Counted from the stretch's first letter, positions 42,906 through 51,940 are shown. The stretch is DNA of 64,000 nt from Glycomyces albidus (GCF_009451885.1 NZ_WIAO01000004.1:204609-268608); one strand, 5' to 3'. The notes: a model not told the origin generated them from the letters alone. Numbers and translations are program-made.

Positions 42906-43466
42906 CTATCCGCGGGCCGACGCGCCGTCGAGGAAGAGCGAGACGACCGCCGCGGCGGCCCGCTCGGGGCCGAGGCCGCCGCCGGCGAGCTGCCGGAGCG
43001 CCTGGGAGACGAGGGCGGTGAACATCGCGAAGAGGGTGTCGACGCCGAGGTCGCCGCGGAGCTCGCCTTCGGCGACGCCGCGTTCGAGCAGCGCGCGGAC
43101 GGGTTCGCGCAGGCGGCGGTCGAGGTCGGGGTCCTTGTGCGGCTCGTCATCGAGGCGGGCGAGGAACGCGAAGCGCGCGCCGGCGGCCATGTACCCGCGG
43201 CAGATCCGGGCGAGGCCCTCGCGCACGTCGACCGATGCGACGTCGGCGTCGGCGACCCGCCGCTCGACCTCCGCGGCGGCGGCTTCGACCAGGCCCTGGA
43301 GGAGCGCGTCGCGGCTCGGGAAGTAGCGGTAGAGGGTCGCGCGGCCGACTCCGGCGGCGGCGGCGACCTCGGCCATGCCCGCGGCGGGTCCGCGCTCGGT
43401 GAAGACGCGGGCGGCCGCGTCGATGAGGCGCTCGGCCGTCCGGTCCGGGTCGGGACGTCGGGTCAT
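42906..43466 (-). CDS. TetR-family transcriptional regulator
   Basis: A 186-residue regulator. The N-terminal helix-turn-helix reads LIDAAARVFTERGPAAGM followed by VAAAAGVGRATLYRYFPSRDAL, the most conserved part of the family. The C-terminal ligand-binding part is not diagnostic. It is divergent from an aldo/keto reductase gene, and the gap carries two palindromic sites that it probably binds. The natural repression target is therefore the reductase and itself; the ligand may be the reductase substrate. This is inference from arrangement. Confidence 0.92.
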   Translation of the reverse strand: MTRRPDPDRTAERLIDAAARVFTERGPAAGMAEVAAAAGVGRATLYRYFPSRDALLQGLVEAAAAEVERRVADADVASVDVREGLARICRGYMAAGARFAFLARLDDEPHKDPDLDRRLREPVRALLERGVAEGELRGDLGVDTLFAMFTALVSQALRQLAGGGLGPERAAAAVVSLFLDGASARG

Positions 43467-43483
43467 GGCAGGAGCCTACGTGA

Positions 43484-43521
43484 GAGACATATATGTATCA
43501 TGATGAGACATGCTTGTCTCA
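43484..43521. promoter_or_regulatory. Two adjacent palindromic operators in the TetR / AKR divergon
   Basis: Site 1 (43484-43499) is GAGACATATATGTATC, a near-perfect palindrome. Site 2 (43504-43521) is TGAGACA-TGCT-TGTCTCA with perfect 7-bp arms. Both share the GAGACAT half-site and lie 17 and 37 bases from the tetR start and about 35 before the reductase GTG. Confidence 0.75.
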
Positions 43522-43556
43522 AAGCGGCGCCGCCGCCCTCACGACGGGAGAAGTCC

Positions 43557-44534
43557 GTGCTCACTCGCCGACTCGGCCGCACCGACCGCGAACTCACCGC
43601 GATCGGCCTCGGCTGCATGCAGTTCAGCAACACCGGCGCCGGCGCGCGCTTCTACGGCGCCACCGCGCAGGACGCCGCCACCGCGATCGTCCGCACCGCG
43701 CTCGACGGCGGCGTCAACTGGTTCGACACCGCGGAGATGTACGGCGGCGGCCACTCCGAGCGGGCGCTCACGACGGCCCTCCGCGAACTCGGCGTGAAGC
43801 CCGGCGAGGTCGCCATCGCCACCAAGTGGCCGCCGCTCATGCGGACCGCCCGCAGCATCGGCGCGACCATCGGCGACCGGCTCGACGCCCTCCAGGGCCA
43901 CCCGGTCGACCTCCACCAGATCCACATGCCGTGGGGCAGCCTCTCCCCCATCGGTGCGCAGGTCAAGGCCATGGCCCGGCTCCAACTCGACGGGAAGGTC
44001 GGCGCCGTCGGCGTCTCGAACTTCAGCGCGGCCCAGATGCGCCGCGCCGCCGCCGTCCTCGAAGCCGAGGGACTCTCCCTGGCCTCCAACCAGATCCAGA
44101 TGAGCCTGCTGCACCGGAACGCCGAACGGGACGGCGTCCTCGCCGCGGCCCGCGACCTCGGCGTCACCCTCATCGCCTTCTCTCCCTTGCGGTCGGGCCT
44201 GCTCACCGGCAAGTTCCACGACGAGCCCGAGCGCCTCGCCCGGGTGCTGCCGATCCGCAGGATCCTCGGCGGGTTCACCGCGAAGGCCCTCGAGCGGACC
44301 CGGCCGCTCATCGACGAGCTCGCCGCCGTCGCCGCCGCCCACGGGGCCACCCGAGGACAGGTCGCGCTCGCCTGGCTCCTGACCCGCTACGGCGACACCG
44401 TCGTCGCGATTCCGGGGGCCTCCCGCCCCGAACAGGCCGCCGAACTCGCCGCCGCGGGCGACCTGCGGCTGAGCGAGCGCGAAGCGGCCGCGCTCGCTCA
44501 GCGCTCGCTCGCGGTCGCCCGCCGCACCCGGTGA
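43557..44534 (+). CDS. Aldo/keto reductase controlled by TetR divergon
   Basis: A 325-residue aldo/keto reductase starting at GTG 43557 behind GGGAGAAG. The tetrad is Asp and Tyr in WFDTAEMYGGG, Lys in AIATKWPP, and His in HQIHMPW. The final cofactor segment is VVAIPGASRPEQAAELA. It resembles the pyridoxal reductase/IolS-type group that reads LTAIGLGCMQF at the N-terminus. The divergent TetR gene and operators suggest induction by a toxic carbonyl or other small molecule. Substrate unknown. Confidence 0.92.
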   Translation: MLTRRLGRTDRELTAIGLGCMQFSNTGAGARFYGATAQDAATAIVRTALDGGVNWFDTAEMYGGGHSERALTTALRELGVKPGEVAIATKWPPLMRTARSIGATIGDRLDALQGHPVDLHQIHMPWGSLSPIGAQVKAMARLQLDGKVGAVGVSNFSAAQMRRAAAVLEAEGLSLASNQIQMSLLHRNAERDGVLAAARDLGVTLIAFSPLRSGLLTGKFHDEPERLARVLPIRRILGGFTAKALERTRPLIDELAAVAAAHGATRGQVALAWLLTRYGDTVVAIPGASRPEQAAELAAAGDLRLSEREAAALAQRSLAVARRTR

Positions 44535-44908
44535 ACGGCGCCGCGGCGCGTCGCGGAGCGGGGCCGCCGCTCCGGCGGTGGCGGCCACCCCGGCATGCAC
44601 CACCGCGACCATCCGTCCGGTCACCGGAGCAGCGGCCCCCGGCCGAACGCGGCGGTCCTCGTTACCGCTCCGGTGATCCGGGAACCGGTTTCTGCGATCG
44701 GGCGCTCAACCGACGCCACCACAGCCGAGAACCGCTCTGTCCAGCCTTCGAAAGCGATAGGAACCGCTTTCTAAGACATCTTGATACAGCCGCCGCCGAA
44801 CGTCAAGGATCGAAGCCTGCAAATATGCGGTGACGGCCCCGTCACCTGTTCGCGGACGACGAGAACGGTGCCCCGCGACCTGTCGCGGGGCACCCTTCGC
44901 CGATCATC
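44535..44908. other. 374-base gap with inverted repeats and a terminator
   Basis: No gene seen. Contains an inverted repeat GAAAGCG-N8-CGCTTTC (44750-44771), a short inverted repeat GGTGACGG-CC-CCGTCACC (44829-44846), and a perfect 12-bp stem GGTGCCCCGCGA / TCGCGGGGCACC with a CCTG loop (44867-44894) that should terminate both the reductase and the leftward ABC exporter transcripts. AT content is higher around 44745-44825, as if an old promoter remained. Confidence 0.55.
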
Positions 44909-46681
44909 CTAAGCGGCCGTGAGCAGCTGCGAAGCGGCCAGGTCGCGGTACAGCTCGTCCTTCTCCACCAGCTCGGCGTGCGTGCCGACCGCGCGGACCA
45001 CGCCGGTGTCGAACACGACGATCTGGTCGGCGCTCGTCACGGTCGACAGCCGGTGGGCCACCACCAGGACGTTGGTGCGCTCGGCCGCGTCGAGCATCAC
45101 CTGCTTCAGGGACGCCTCGTTCGCGGCGTCGAGCTGCGAGGTCGCCTCGTCCAAGAGCAGCAGGCGCGGCTTGCGCAGCAGCGCCCGCGCGATCGCGACG
45201 CGCTGGCGCTCACCGCCCGAGAGGGTGGTCCCGCGGTAGCCGATGCGCGAGTCGAGGCCCTCGGGGAGCTTCTCGACCAGCTCGGTGAGCCGGGCCGTCT
45301 TCACGACGTCCTCGATCTCGGCCTCCGAGGCGTCCTGGGCGGCCATCACGAGGTTCTCGCGGAGGGTGCCGTCGAGGACCGGCGCGTCCTGCTCGACGTA
45401 GCCGATGATGCCGCGGAGGTCTTCCAGCGGCCAGTCGCGCACGTCGACGCCGTCGACGGTGACCCGCCCGGTCGTGACCGGATAGAACCGCTCGATCAGC
45501 GAGAACACGGTGGTCTTGCCCGCGCCCGAGGGCCCGACGAGCGCGGTCAGGCCGCGTCCGCTCGACGCGAAGCTCACGCCGTGGTGCACGAACGGGAGGT
45601 CGTCGGCGTACCGGAACGTCACGTCCTCGAACGCGACCTGCGCCGGTCCGCCCGAACGGGTGGTGCGCGGTTCGCTCTGGGCCGCTTCGGAGTCGAGGCT
45701 CGCGACCTCTTCGACCCGGTGGATCGCGGCGAGGCCGGTCTGGAGCTGCGAGAGCGAGGCGACCAGGCCGCTGATGGGCCCCATCAGGTAGAACAGCAGC
45801 AGCAGGAAGCCGATGAGGGTGCCGACCTCCATGGCCCCGGAGGCGACGCGCGCGCCGCCGACGCCGAGGACCAGCAGGAACGCGATGTTGACCGGCATGA
45901 AGGCGGCGACGCCCGCGAGCGCCTCCCACAGCGACGCCTTGACGCCCTTGTCGCGGGCGGTGGTCGCCGCCGCCTCGAGGCGGGCGATCTCGTGGTCCTC
46001 CGCGCCCGAGGCCTTGACGGTGCGGAACGCGCTGAAGATCCGCTCCAGGAGCGATCCCATGTCGCCCAGGGCCTTCTGCGAGTCGACCGTGGCGTTCTGG
46101 ATGCGCGGCATGATGAACAGCATCATGACCGTCACCATCACGACCATGGCCATGGTGGTGCCGAACAGGACCGGGTCGAGCCAGGCCATGAGGCCGATGC
46201 CGCCGAGGATCATGAAGGTGTCGGTGACGCCGCCGATGACGGTGGTGCTCGCGACGGTGCGCAGGAGGTTCGTGTCGGAGGTCAGGCGGGAGACGAGGTC
46301 GCCGGGCTTGAGCCGGTCGACCTCGGCCACCTGGAGGCGCACGAGGCGGCCGATGAGGTCCTTGCGGACGGTCAGGACGACGTCCTGGCCGGCGATCTGC
46401 ATGAGGTAGGGGCCGAGGGCGCTCAGGGCGCCGCCGACGACGACCACGGCCGCGAGGTAGAGCAGCGGCCGGGTGAGGGACTCGTTCGCGGCGAGGGTGT
46501 CGATCACGTCCATCGCGATGAGCGGCTGGACGAGGCCGACGAGGCCCCCCGCGAACGAGAGGGCCCCGCCGATGGCGAGCAGGCGGAGGTGCCGGCGGGC
46601 GTACGCCCACAATCGAGTGATCGGCGCCCTCGCGGGGGCCTCGGCTTCGGCGGCCGGAGCCGCTGGGGTGGTGTCGGTCAT
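44909..46681 (-). CDS. ABC-type multidrug/lipid exporter, fused permease and ATPase
   Basis: A 590-residue half-transporter of the MsbA/LmrA type that works as a dimer. Six membrane helices occupy about residues 40-320. The nucleotide-binding domain has Walker A VGPSGAGKTTVF, signature LSGGERQRVAIAR, Walker B LLLLDEATSQLD, and the switch His in VAHRLST. The ATG complementary to 46679-46681 is preferred (MTDTTPAAP), with GAAGGA nearby; an in-frame TTG lies five codons upstream. It is followed by a hairpin at 44867. Substrate unknown; possibly a drug, peptide or lipid. Confidence 0.94.
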   Translation of the reverse strand: MTDTTPAAPAAEAEAPARAPITRLWAYARRHLRLLAIGGALSFAGGLVGLVQPLIAMDVIDTLAANESLTRPLLYLAAVVVVGGALSALGPYLMQIAGQDVVLTVRKDLIGRLVRLQVAEVDRLKPGDLVSRLTSDTNLLRTVASTTVIGGVTDTFMILGGIGLMAWLDPVLFGTTMAMVVMVTVMMLFIMPRIQNATVDSQKALGDMGSLLERIFSAFRTVKASGAEDHEIARLEAAATTARDKGVKASLWEALAGVAAFMPVNIAFLLVLGVGGARVASGAMEVGTLIGFLLLLFYLMGPISGLVASLSQLQTGLAAIHRVEEVASLDSEAAQSEPRTTRSGGPAQVAFEDVTFRYADDLPFVHHGVSFASSGRGLTALVGPSGAGKTTVFSLIERFYPVTTGRVTVDGVDVRDWPLEDLRGIIGYVEQDAPVLDGTLRENLVMAAQDASEAEIEDVVKTARLTELVEKLPEGLDSRIGYRGTTLSGGERQRVAIARALLRKPRLLLLDEATSQLDAANEASLKQVMLDAAERTNVLVVAHRLSTVTSADQIVVFDTGVVRAVGTHAELVEKDELYRDLAASQLLTAA

Positions 46682-46821
46682 CCTGGATTCCTTCAATAGG
46701 TGCAGCGTCGTCGGTGCTGCGTCCGCCGGGTGCCGCGGACCTCATCGAAGCTACCCGGGGCGACCGACACCGCCATCCGCTCGGGGAAGTAATTCGGCCT
46801 CCTCCGAAGGTCGTAAGACCC

Positions 46822-48696
46822 TCAGTCCTCGGCGAGCACGATGACCTTGTCCCCCGGATTGAGCATGATCTGCACCGCCTTGTCCGGGTTCAAGTGGACG
46901 CCGTAGCTGGGGGCCCGCTGCGCCTCGGCGACGACGCGGTAGCCGATCGCGGTCTCCCCGCGCCGGCGCGCCGACTCGGCGACGGTGTAGAAGTTGACCG
47001 GCACTCCGGGGCGCACGTAGTGGTCGGCGGGCTTGAGGTAGATCTCCGAGCCGTCCGGGCTGAACAGGTTCGCGAACACGTGCGACAGGTGCGGGTTCTC
47101 GGCGGTCTGCGTCAGCAGCAGGCTGATGAGCTTGTCGCTGACGATGAAGTCGTCGGCCTGCGTGACCTGCGCGAGCGTCCGGTTGCGGTCGTCGGCCATC
47201 TCCGAGACGACCTTGAAGCGCTTCCCCGAGCGCTGCGACATGTCGCGCAGGTGGAGCAGTGTCACCAGCGTCTTCGAGTCCGCGAGCTGCGGCGGGACGT
47301 CGTCCGAGCACAGCGCGATGATGTGGTTGTACGAGCCGGGGTTGAGCGATTCGAGCAGGACCCGGTCGGTGGTGTCGTCCTGCTTGAAGTTCAGGCCCTG
47401 GACGCGCATCGTCGGGCCGATCTTGCGGATCGCCTCCGCCGCTTCGGGGTGGTCGGTGACGACGTCGGTGACCGAGCCGGGGGCCACGTACTGGTCGAGC
47501 TGCTCCAGGACCATCCGCGTCTTGGCGTTCCAGCCGAGGATGAGCGTGCGCTCGGGCCGGTTCCCCGCCTCGGCGCGGGCGACGATCGCGGACTCGTCGA
47601 TGACCGGGCGCGAGCCGTCGAGCCGGATCGCCGAGTCGTCGGAGGCGATGAGGATGAGCTTGTCGCCGGGCTGGAGCGGGGCGTTCGAAGGCGGGTTGAC
47701 GATGCAGCGGCCGTCCTTGGTGAGGACGCCGATGAACGAGGAGGTCCGGTACGAGTGCAGGGCCTGGCTCAGCGGGCGGCCGAACAGGTTCGGCTCCTCG
47801 ACCATGTAGATCTCGTCGCCGCCGAAGTCGAGCAGGTCGGTGTAGACCACGGAGAGGCCCGACTGGCGGCAGGTCTGGACCATGAGGCGGGCCATGAGGT
47901 CGTTCGCGTCCACGACGTGCGCGGCGCGGCCGCCGGCCAGGCGCGCCGCGGGGAGGTTCCGGCTCTCGGCGACCGCGCCGACGACGTGGCACTTCAGGTC
48001 GCCCTGGCCGCCGTGGGTGACGGCGAGGAGGCTGCGCACGAGCTGCGCGTCGGGGTCGTCCTCGGCGGAGGTGAGCAGGATGATGCTCTTGGCCTGGCCG
48101 GGATTGACGATCGCGATGTCGTCGGGGTCGGCGGGGTCGCCGGTGCGGCACACCACATGCGTGGTCTTGAGGTCGGGGAGCTTCGCGCGGATCTCGTCCT
48201 CCATCTCGACCTTGTCGCGGTCGGCGAGGATCGCGATGACCGCGCGCTTCTCGCTCTCGTTGGCCTCCACCAGTTCCGAGATGATGATGAAGACCTGATC
48301 GGACCATCCGAGAATGACGGTGTGATCCTTTTCGACGACGAGGGAGCGGCCTTTTCGGAGGTCTTCGAGTTTCGCGTCGAGACCGGTGGTGAGCACACCG
48401 ACGAGTGACGACAGGATCACCAGGCCGCCGATCGTGGTGATGAACATGATCACCATGAACGGATAGCCGACTTCGGCGTCGCCGGTGATGGTGCCCGCGT
48501 CCAGGATGTGGATGAACGAAGTCCACAATGTACCGCTGACGCCGTCGCCCTCGCCCACGATCAGCAGGAAGAGGGCGCCGATGGCGGTGAGTGCGAGCGT
48601 GATGACGGTGAGCCATCCGATGAGCGCTTTCGTGCCCTTCGACATGGTGTTGTCGAACCAATAGCGAGCCCGCTGCTTGAATGTCGGATCGGACAT
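46822..48696 (-). CDS. CASTOR/POLLUX-type ion channel with RCK (TrkA-N) domains
   Basis: A 624-residue protein resembling plant CASTOR/POLLUX (DMI1) and their actinobacterial relatives. Two membrane helices (about 23-47 and 78-102) flank a pore loop with ILDAGTITGD; its DAG core matches the recalled filter ADAGNHA of CASTOR. The cytoplasmic part has two RCK-like Rossmann units, one from VEKDHTVILGWSDQV (about 117) and one from RPERTLILGWNAKTR (about 382), separated by a segment with EEPNLFGRPL and LKPADHYVRPG later. These channels conduct K+ or other cations. It is preceded upstream by a 230-base gap and has GAAAGGA before the ATG. Conductance is inferred. Confidence 0.85.
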   Translation of the reverse strand: MSDPTFKQRARYWFDNTMSKGTKALIGWLTVITLALTAIGALFLLIVGEGDGVSGTLWTSFIHILDAGTITGDAEVGYPFMVIMFITTIGGLVILSSLVGVLTTGLDAKLEDLRKGRSLVVEKDHTVILGWSDQVFIIISELVEANESEKRAVIAILADRDKVEMEDEIRAKLPDLKTTHVVCRTGDPADPDDIAIVNPGQAKSIILLTSAEDDPDAQLVRSLLAVTHGGQGDLKCHVVGAVAESRNLPAARLAGGRAAHVVDANDLMARLMVQTCRQSGLSVVYTDLLDFGGDEIYMVEEPNLFGRPLSQALHSYRTSSFIGVLTKDGRCIVNPPSNAPLQPGDKLILIASDDSAIRLDGSRPVIDESAIVARAEAGNRPERTLILGWNAKTRMVLEQLDQYVAPGSVTDVVTDHPEAAEAIRKIGPTMRVQGLNFKQDDTTDRVLLESLNPGSYNHIIALCSDDVPPQLADSKTLVTLLHLRDMSQRSGKRFKVVSEMADDRNRTLAQVTQADDFIVSDKLISLLLTQTAENPHLSHVFANLFSPDGSEIYLKPADHYVRPGVPVNFYTVAESARRRGETAIGYRVVAEAQRAPSYGVHLNPDKAVQIMLNPGDKVIVLAED

Positions 48697-48900
48697 CGGG
48701 GGCGTCCTTTCTCATATTGCATGTGTCGTCCGACCGACTCGGGGCGGAGGCGAGTGGGGCCGGGAGGTCCTCGGGGCGCCGACCATTATTAGCGCATTGC
48801 GTCCACTGCGACCGGTTGAAGCGAATTCGCTACTCGGGGTCACCCGGAGCGTGGCGGAGGGGAGCGCAGGCCGGCGGAGACCGAACCACCACCTTAGAAC

Positions 48901-48927
48901 GGCCCGCGGGGCCGGTACGGGCGGGCC
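48901..48927 (-). terminator. Hairpin after the FxLD-type methyltransferase gene
   Basis: A 7-bp stem GGCCCGC / GCGGGCC with a 13-base loop, directly after the leftward stop at 48929. Confidence 0.45.
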
Positions 48928-48928
48928 G

Positions 48929-50167
48929 CTATCCGAGGGCCTCGGACACGGGCGCGACCCGGATCGCCAAGCGGGTGTGGCGCTTCGGGACGACGAAGCG
49001 CGCGTCGGCGACCTCCTCGGGCTCCTCGGCCCGGCCGCCGGCGCGGTAGGCGGTGATCTGGAGGCTCACGCCGTCGCGGCACTCGCGGTCCCACAGGCTC
49101 ACCTGGTCGGCGACGCGGGCGGCCAGCGCGGCGCCGTCGGGGCCGTGGCCGCGGACGCCGATCTCGTTGCCGCCGGGGACCTTTCGGCACACGACGTAGG
49201 CGAAGTCGCCGCCTTCGACGACGGCCGGGTTGGCCCAGCGCATGAGGAGGCGCTGGGCGCCGTGGTCGCCGAAGGGGGCGCTCATGCGCCCGTAGCCGGG
49301 GAAGGCGCAGGCGAGCCAGAGCGAGAGCTGGCTGGCGTCTTCGTTCACCTTGAGCCGCACGGAGGTCCAGACGGTGGAGCCGCGGCCGTCGAGCGCGCCC
49401 TCGGCGCCGGCGGCGTCGACTTCGCTGTCCACGTGGAAGGTGAGGATGCGGCCGCTGGAGAGTTCGACGGCGGCGCCCTCGTGGCTGCCGAGGCCGCGCA
49501 TGGGCATGAAGCCGCAGCTCACGATGGAGCGGCTGCGCATGACGCCGCCGGTGTGGTCGAACGCGACGGAGTGCTCGCAGCCGCGGATGCTCAGCGGGGC
49601 GACGAGGCGGCCGCCGTCGGCGAGCTGGTCCCACCAGGCCGGGGGGAGGTCCCAGGTGCCGACGGTGGCGATGATGCGGTCGTAGGGGGCGCCGTCGGGC
49701 CAGCCGAGTTCGCCGTCGCCGCGCACGGCCGCCACGCGGTCGCAGCCGACGTCGTCGAGGGCGCTGCGGGCGCGGCCCACGGTGTCGGCGTCGATGTCGA
49801 CGGTGGTGACGGCGCCTTCGGGGCCGGCGAGGGCGTCGAGGAGGGCGGCGTTGTAGCCGGTGCCGGCGCCGATCTCGAGGACCCGGTGGCCGGGGCGCAC
49901 GTCGAGCTGCTCGAGCATCTCGGCGACGATGGCGGGCTGGGAGGCGGAGCTGACGGCCTCGCCGGTGCTGTCGCGCTTGGTGACGTAGACGTCGTCGGCG
50001 TAGGCGGCGCGGAGCGACGCTTCGGGGAGGAAGCGGTGGCGCGGGACGGTGAGCATGGCGTTCTCGACCGCTTGGCTCCGGAGCACACCGATGGAGCGCA
50101 GGCCGCCGACGAGGCGGGTTCGCAGTCGTTGCGCTTCGTTACCGGAGGTATCGGTGTGATCACCCAC
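48929..50167 (-). CDS. PCMT-like protein methyltransferase, FxLD-system type
   Basis: A 412-residue protein with an N-terminal protein-isoaspartate methyltransferase domain and a C-terminal extension. Key segments are VPRHRFLPE, YVTKRDSTGEAVSSASQPAIVAEMLEQL, the SAM loop VLEIGAGTGYNAALL, and APYDRIIATVGTWDLP. The serine-rich SSASQP stretch and the C-terminal part with RSIVSCGFMPMRGLG match, as I recall, the family called methyltransferase, FxLD system, which is linked to lanthipeptides where it methylates Asp to form aspartimide or isoaspartate. No lanthionine synthetase or precursor peptide is visible around it, so here it is an orphan. GTG start complementary to 50165-50167. Confidence 0.85.
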   Translation of the reverse strand: MGDHTDTSGNEAQRLRTRLVGGLRSIGVLRSQAVENAMLTVPRHRFLPEASLRAAYADDVYVTKRDSTGEAVSSASQPAIVAEMLEQLDVRPGHRVLEIGAGTGYNAALLDALAGPEGAVTTVDIDADTVGRARSALDDVGCDRVAAVRGDGELGWPDGAPYDRIIATVGTWDLPPAWWDQLADGGRLVAPLSIRGCEHSVAFDHTGGVMRSRSIVSCGFMPMRGLGSHEGAAVELSSGRILTFHVDSEVDAAGAEGALDGRGSTVWTSVRLKVNEDASQLSLWLACAFPGYGRMSAPFGDHGAQRLLMRWANPAVVEGGDFAYVVCRKVPGGNEIGVRGHGPDGAALAARVADQVSLWDRECRDGVSLQITAYRAGGRAEEPEEVADARFVVPKRHTRLAIRVAPVSEALG

Positions 50168-50295
50168 AAGTCAAGCGTACGTCCGATGTGCCTCGATCGC
50201 CTCCTCCACTTCCGCGGCGGAGACGCCCGCCACGCCAGGAGGCGATTCGGGAGCGCCCGGGAGCGTCGGCCGCAAATCGGGCCCACGGGGCCGGG

Positions 50296-51198
50296 TCAGT
50301 CGGTGTGGCCGCAGCGCGCCTCGAGCATGGCCCAGAGGGCGTCGCGCTGCGCGTCGGGGACCGGGATCGGCGTGGGCATCGGGTCGCCGCCGTCGATGGT
50401 GAGCCAGACGGTGAAGCCGAAGGGCTGCTTGGCGTCGCCTACGGCGTGGCCTTCGCAGCGGAAGGCGTCGAAGGCGAGCGGGACCACGAGGGGCTCGCCG
50501 GCGGCGCCTGCGAGCGGGCCGGTCGCCAACGGCGGTGATTCGACGGTGAACAGGACGCTTCCGCGGACGTCGGTCGCACCGATCGCGGCGCCTTCCAGCG
50601 GCCGCAGTGTCAGTCCCCCTTCCAAGGTGCCGTCGGGCGCTTCGGTGAGCGCGCCGAGGTCGATCGCGGTCGAGGCGGCGATCGCCTCGGCGGCGCAGGC
50701 TTCGCGGAGCAGCCGGTCAAGCGTGCCGTTGGGGTACGACAGTTCGGCGACGACCTGGTGCGCCGCGCCGTCCTCGGTCTCGACGTCGAGGACGACCGAG
50801 GCGGGCTGCGCGGTCGAGTCGACGCCGTCGGGGCACCGGGCCGCTCCGTAGACGGTGAGGAGGTCCCGGGGGTTCACGCTGGGCGGCACGTGGGCGTCGA
50901 ACTCCTGGACGCCCATGGGCGCGAAGGACTCCGTGACGAGTTCGACGCCGACGACGCGGACCGGGGCGTCGCCGTGGTTGGTCACGGCGATCGCGACGAC
51001 GCCGGGCGCCATGAAGGACCGCCGGATCTCGGCGGTCGCGCTCAGGTCGGGCGGGGCCGAGGGCATCGGGACCGAGGGGGTCGGGGCAGCGTGGGGCGTG
51101 GCCGCGGGTTCGTCGCGTCCGGCGACGCTGCCGGTGAGCGCGGCGGTCACTGCGGCCAGCAGGAACGCGCCGATGACGCCGATCCGGACCCATCGCAT
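50296..51198 (-). CDS. Exported protein of unknown function
   Basis: A 300-residue protein starting at the ATG complementary to 51196-51198 behind GGGAGG. The N-terminus MRWVRIGVIGAFLLAAVTAAL is a signal peptide or anchor. A Pro/Ala-rich linker (about 30-50) is followed by a beta-rich domain of about 240 residues with three cysteines at RCPDG, EACAAE and RCEG plus one near the C-terminus (EARCGHTD), enough for two extracytoplasmic disulfides. No family was recognised. The segment AIAVTNHGDAPVRVVGVEL looks like an immunoglobulin-type strand pair. Confidence 0.75.
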   Translation of the reverse strand: MRWVRIGVIGAFLLAAVTAALTGSVAGRDEPAATPHAAPTPSVPMPSAPPDLSATAEIRRSFMAPGVVAIAVTNHGDAPVRVVGVELVTESFAPMGVQEFDAHVPPSVNPRDLLTVYGAARCPDGVDSTAQPASVVLDVETEDGAAHQVVAELSYPNGTLDRLLREACAAEAIAASTAIDLGALTEAPDGTLEGGLTLRPLEGAAIGATDVRGSVLFTVESPPLATGPLAGAAGEPLVVPLAFDAFRCEGHAVGDAKQPFGFTVWLTIDGGDPMPTPIPVPDAQRDALWAMLEARCGHTD

Positions 51199-51293
51199 GG
51201 CGCCTCCCTGCGGCACTCGCGTCCCTCGGACCCGTCCAGTCTGGCACCGTCGCACCGACTTGGGAAGCCGTTCAGAACACGGAGCGCCGCGTG

Positions 51294-51872
51294 TCAGCGG
51301 TTGGGCGCCAACCGTTCAGCCGGATCGAGGCACCAGGCGAGGGCCGAGGGCCAGGGCCCGTAGCCGTCGTCGAGCGAGATGTGGCCGGCGCCGGGGACGA
51401 TGTCGACGTCGCATCCGAGCGGGCGGCCGTAGACGTCGGCGGCGCCCTCGACGCAGTACGGGTCGTCGTCGGAGCAGGCCAGGCGCGGGGTCTCGGCGGC
51501 GAGTTTCAGGCTCCCGAGGTCGAGGCCGGCGGGGTCGAAGCCGGCGATGGCGTCCCAGTCGAACGCGGCGGGCCCGGGCGGGCTCACCAGCAGCACGCGG
51601 TCCGCGGCGGCCGGCGCCGCGGCCGCGACGTGCAGCCAGGCGGTGGAGGCGAGGCTGTGGCAGACCACGACCTTCTCGCCGCGCATGAGGGCCAGCTCGG
51701 CGAGGACCGCTTCGGTCCAGGCCGCGAGAGAGGGCCGGTCGGGGTCCGGGAGCTGCGGGTAGAACACCTGCTCACCGGCGGCGCGCAGGTCGAGGGCGAG
51801 GTCGTGCTGCCAGTGTCCGGCGGGCCGCCGGTTCTCCACGCCGTGGAGGATGAGAAAGCTTCGGGTCCACAT
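51294..51872 (-). CDS. RBBP9/YdeN-type alpha/beta hydrolase
   Basis: A 192-residue small alpha/beta hydrolase. It begins MWTRSFLILHGVENRRPAGHW (oxyanion-type His-Gly), has the nucleophile Ser in VVCHSLASTAW, Asp in ACSDDDPYC and the catalytic His in VPGAGHISLDDG, the usual RBBP9 end. The nucleophile elbow, normally GxSxG, reads CHSLA, so both glycines are replaced. The ATG complementary to 51870-51872 was chosen because the preceding open sequence has no homology. Substrate unknown. Confidence 0.88.
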   Translation of the reverse strand: MWTRSFLILHGVENRRPAGHWQHDLALDLRAAGEQVFYPQLPDPDRPSLAAWTEAVLAELALMRGEKVVVCHSLASTAWLHVAAAAPAAADRVLLVSPPGPAAFDWDAIAGFDPAGLDLGSLKLAAETPRLACSDDDPYCVEGAADVYGRPLGCDVDIVPGAGHISLDDGYGPWPSALAWCLDPAERLAPNR

Positions 51873-51940
51873 GGTTGCGGAGACTAGCGGCAGTCGGTTT
51901 CGGACGCGTGAACCGTCCCACGGGAGAGCGCGGCAGGATG

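Noticed and set aside
48929..50167. A lanthipeptide gene cluster around the FxLD-type methyltransferase
   Set aside because: The neighbours are an ion channel and an exported hypothetical protein; no precursor or dehydratase/cyclase is visible.
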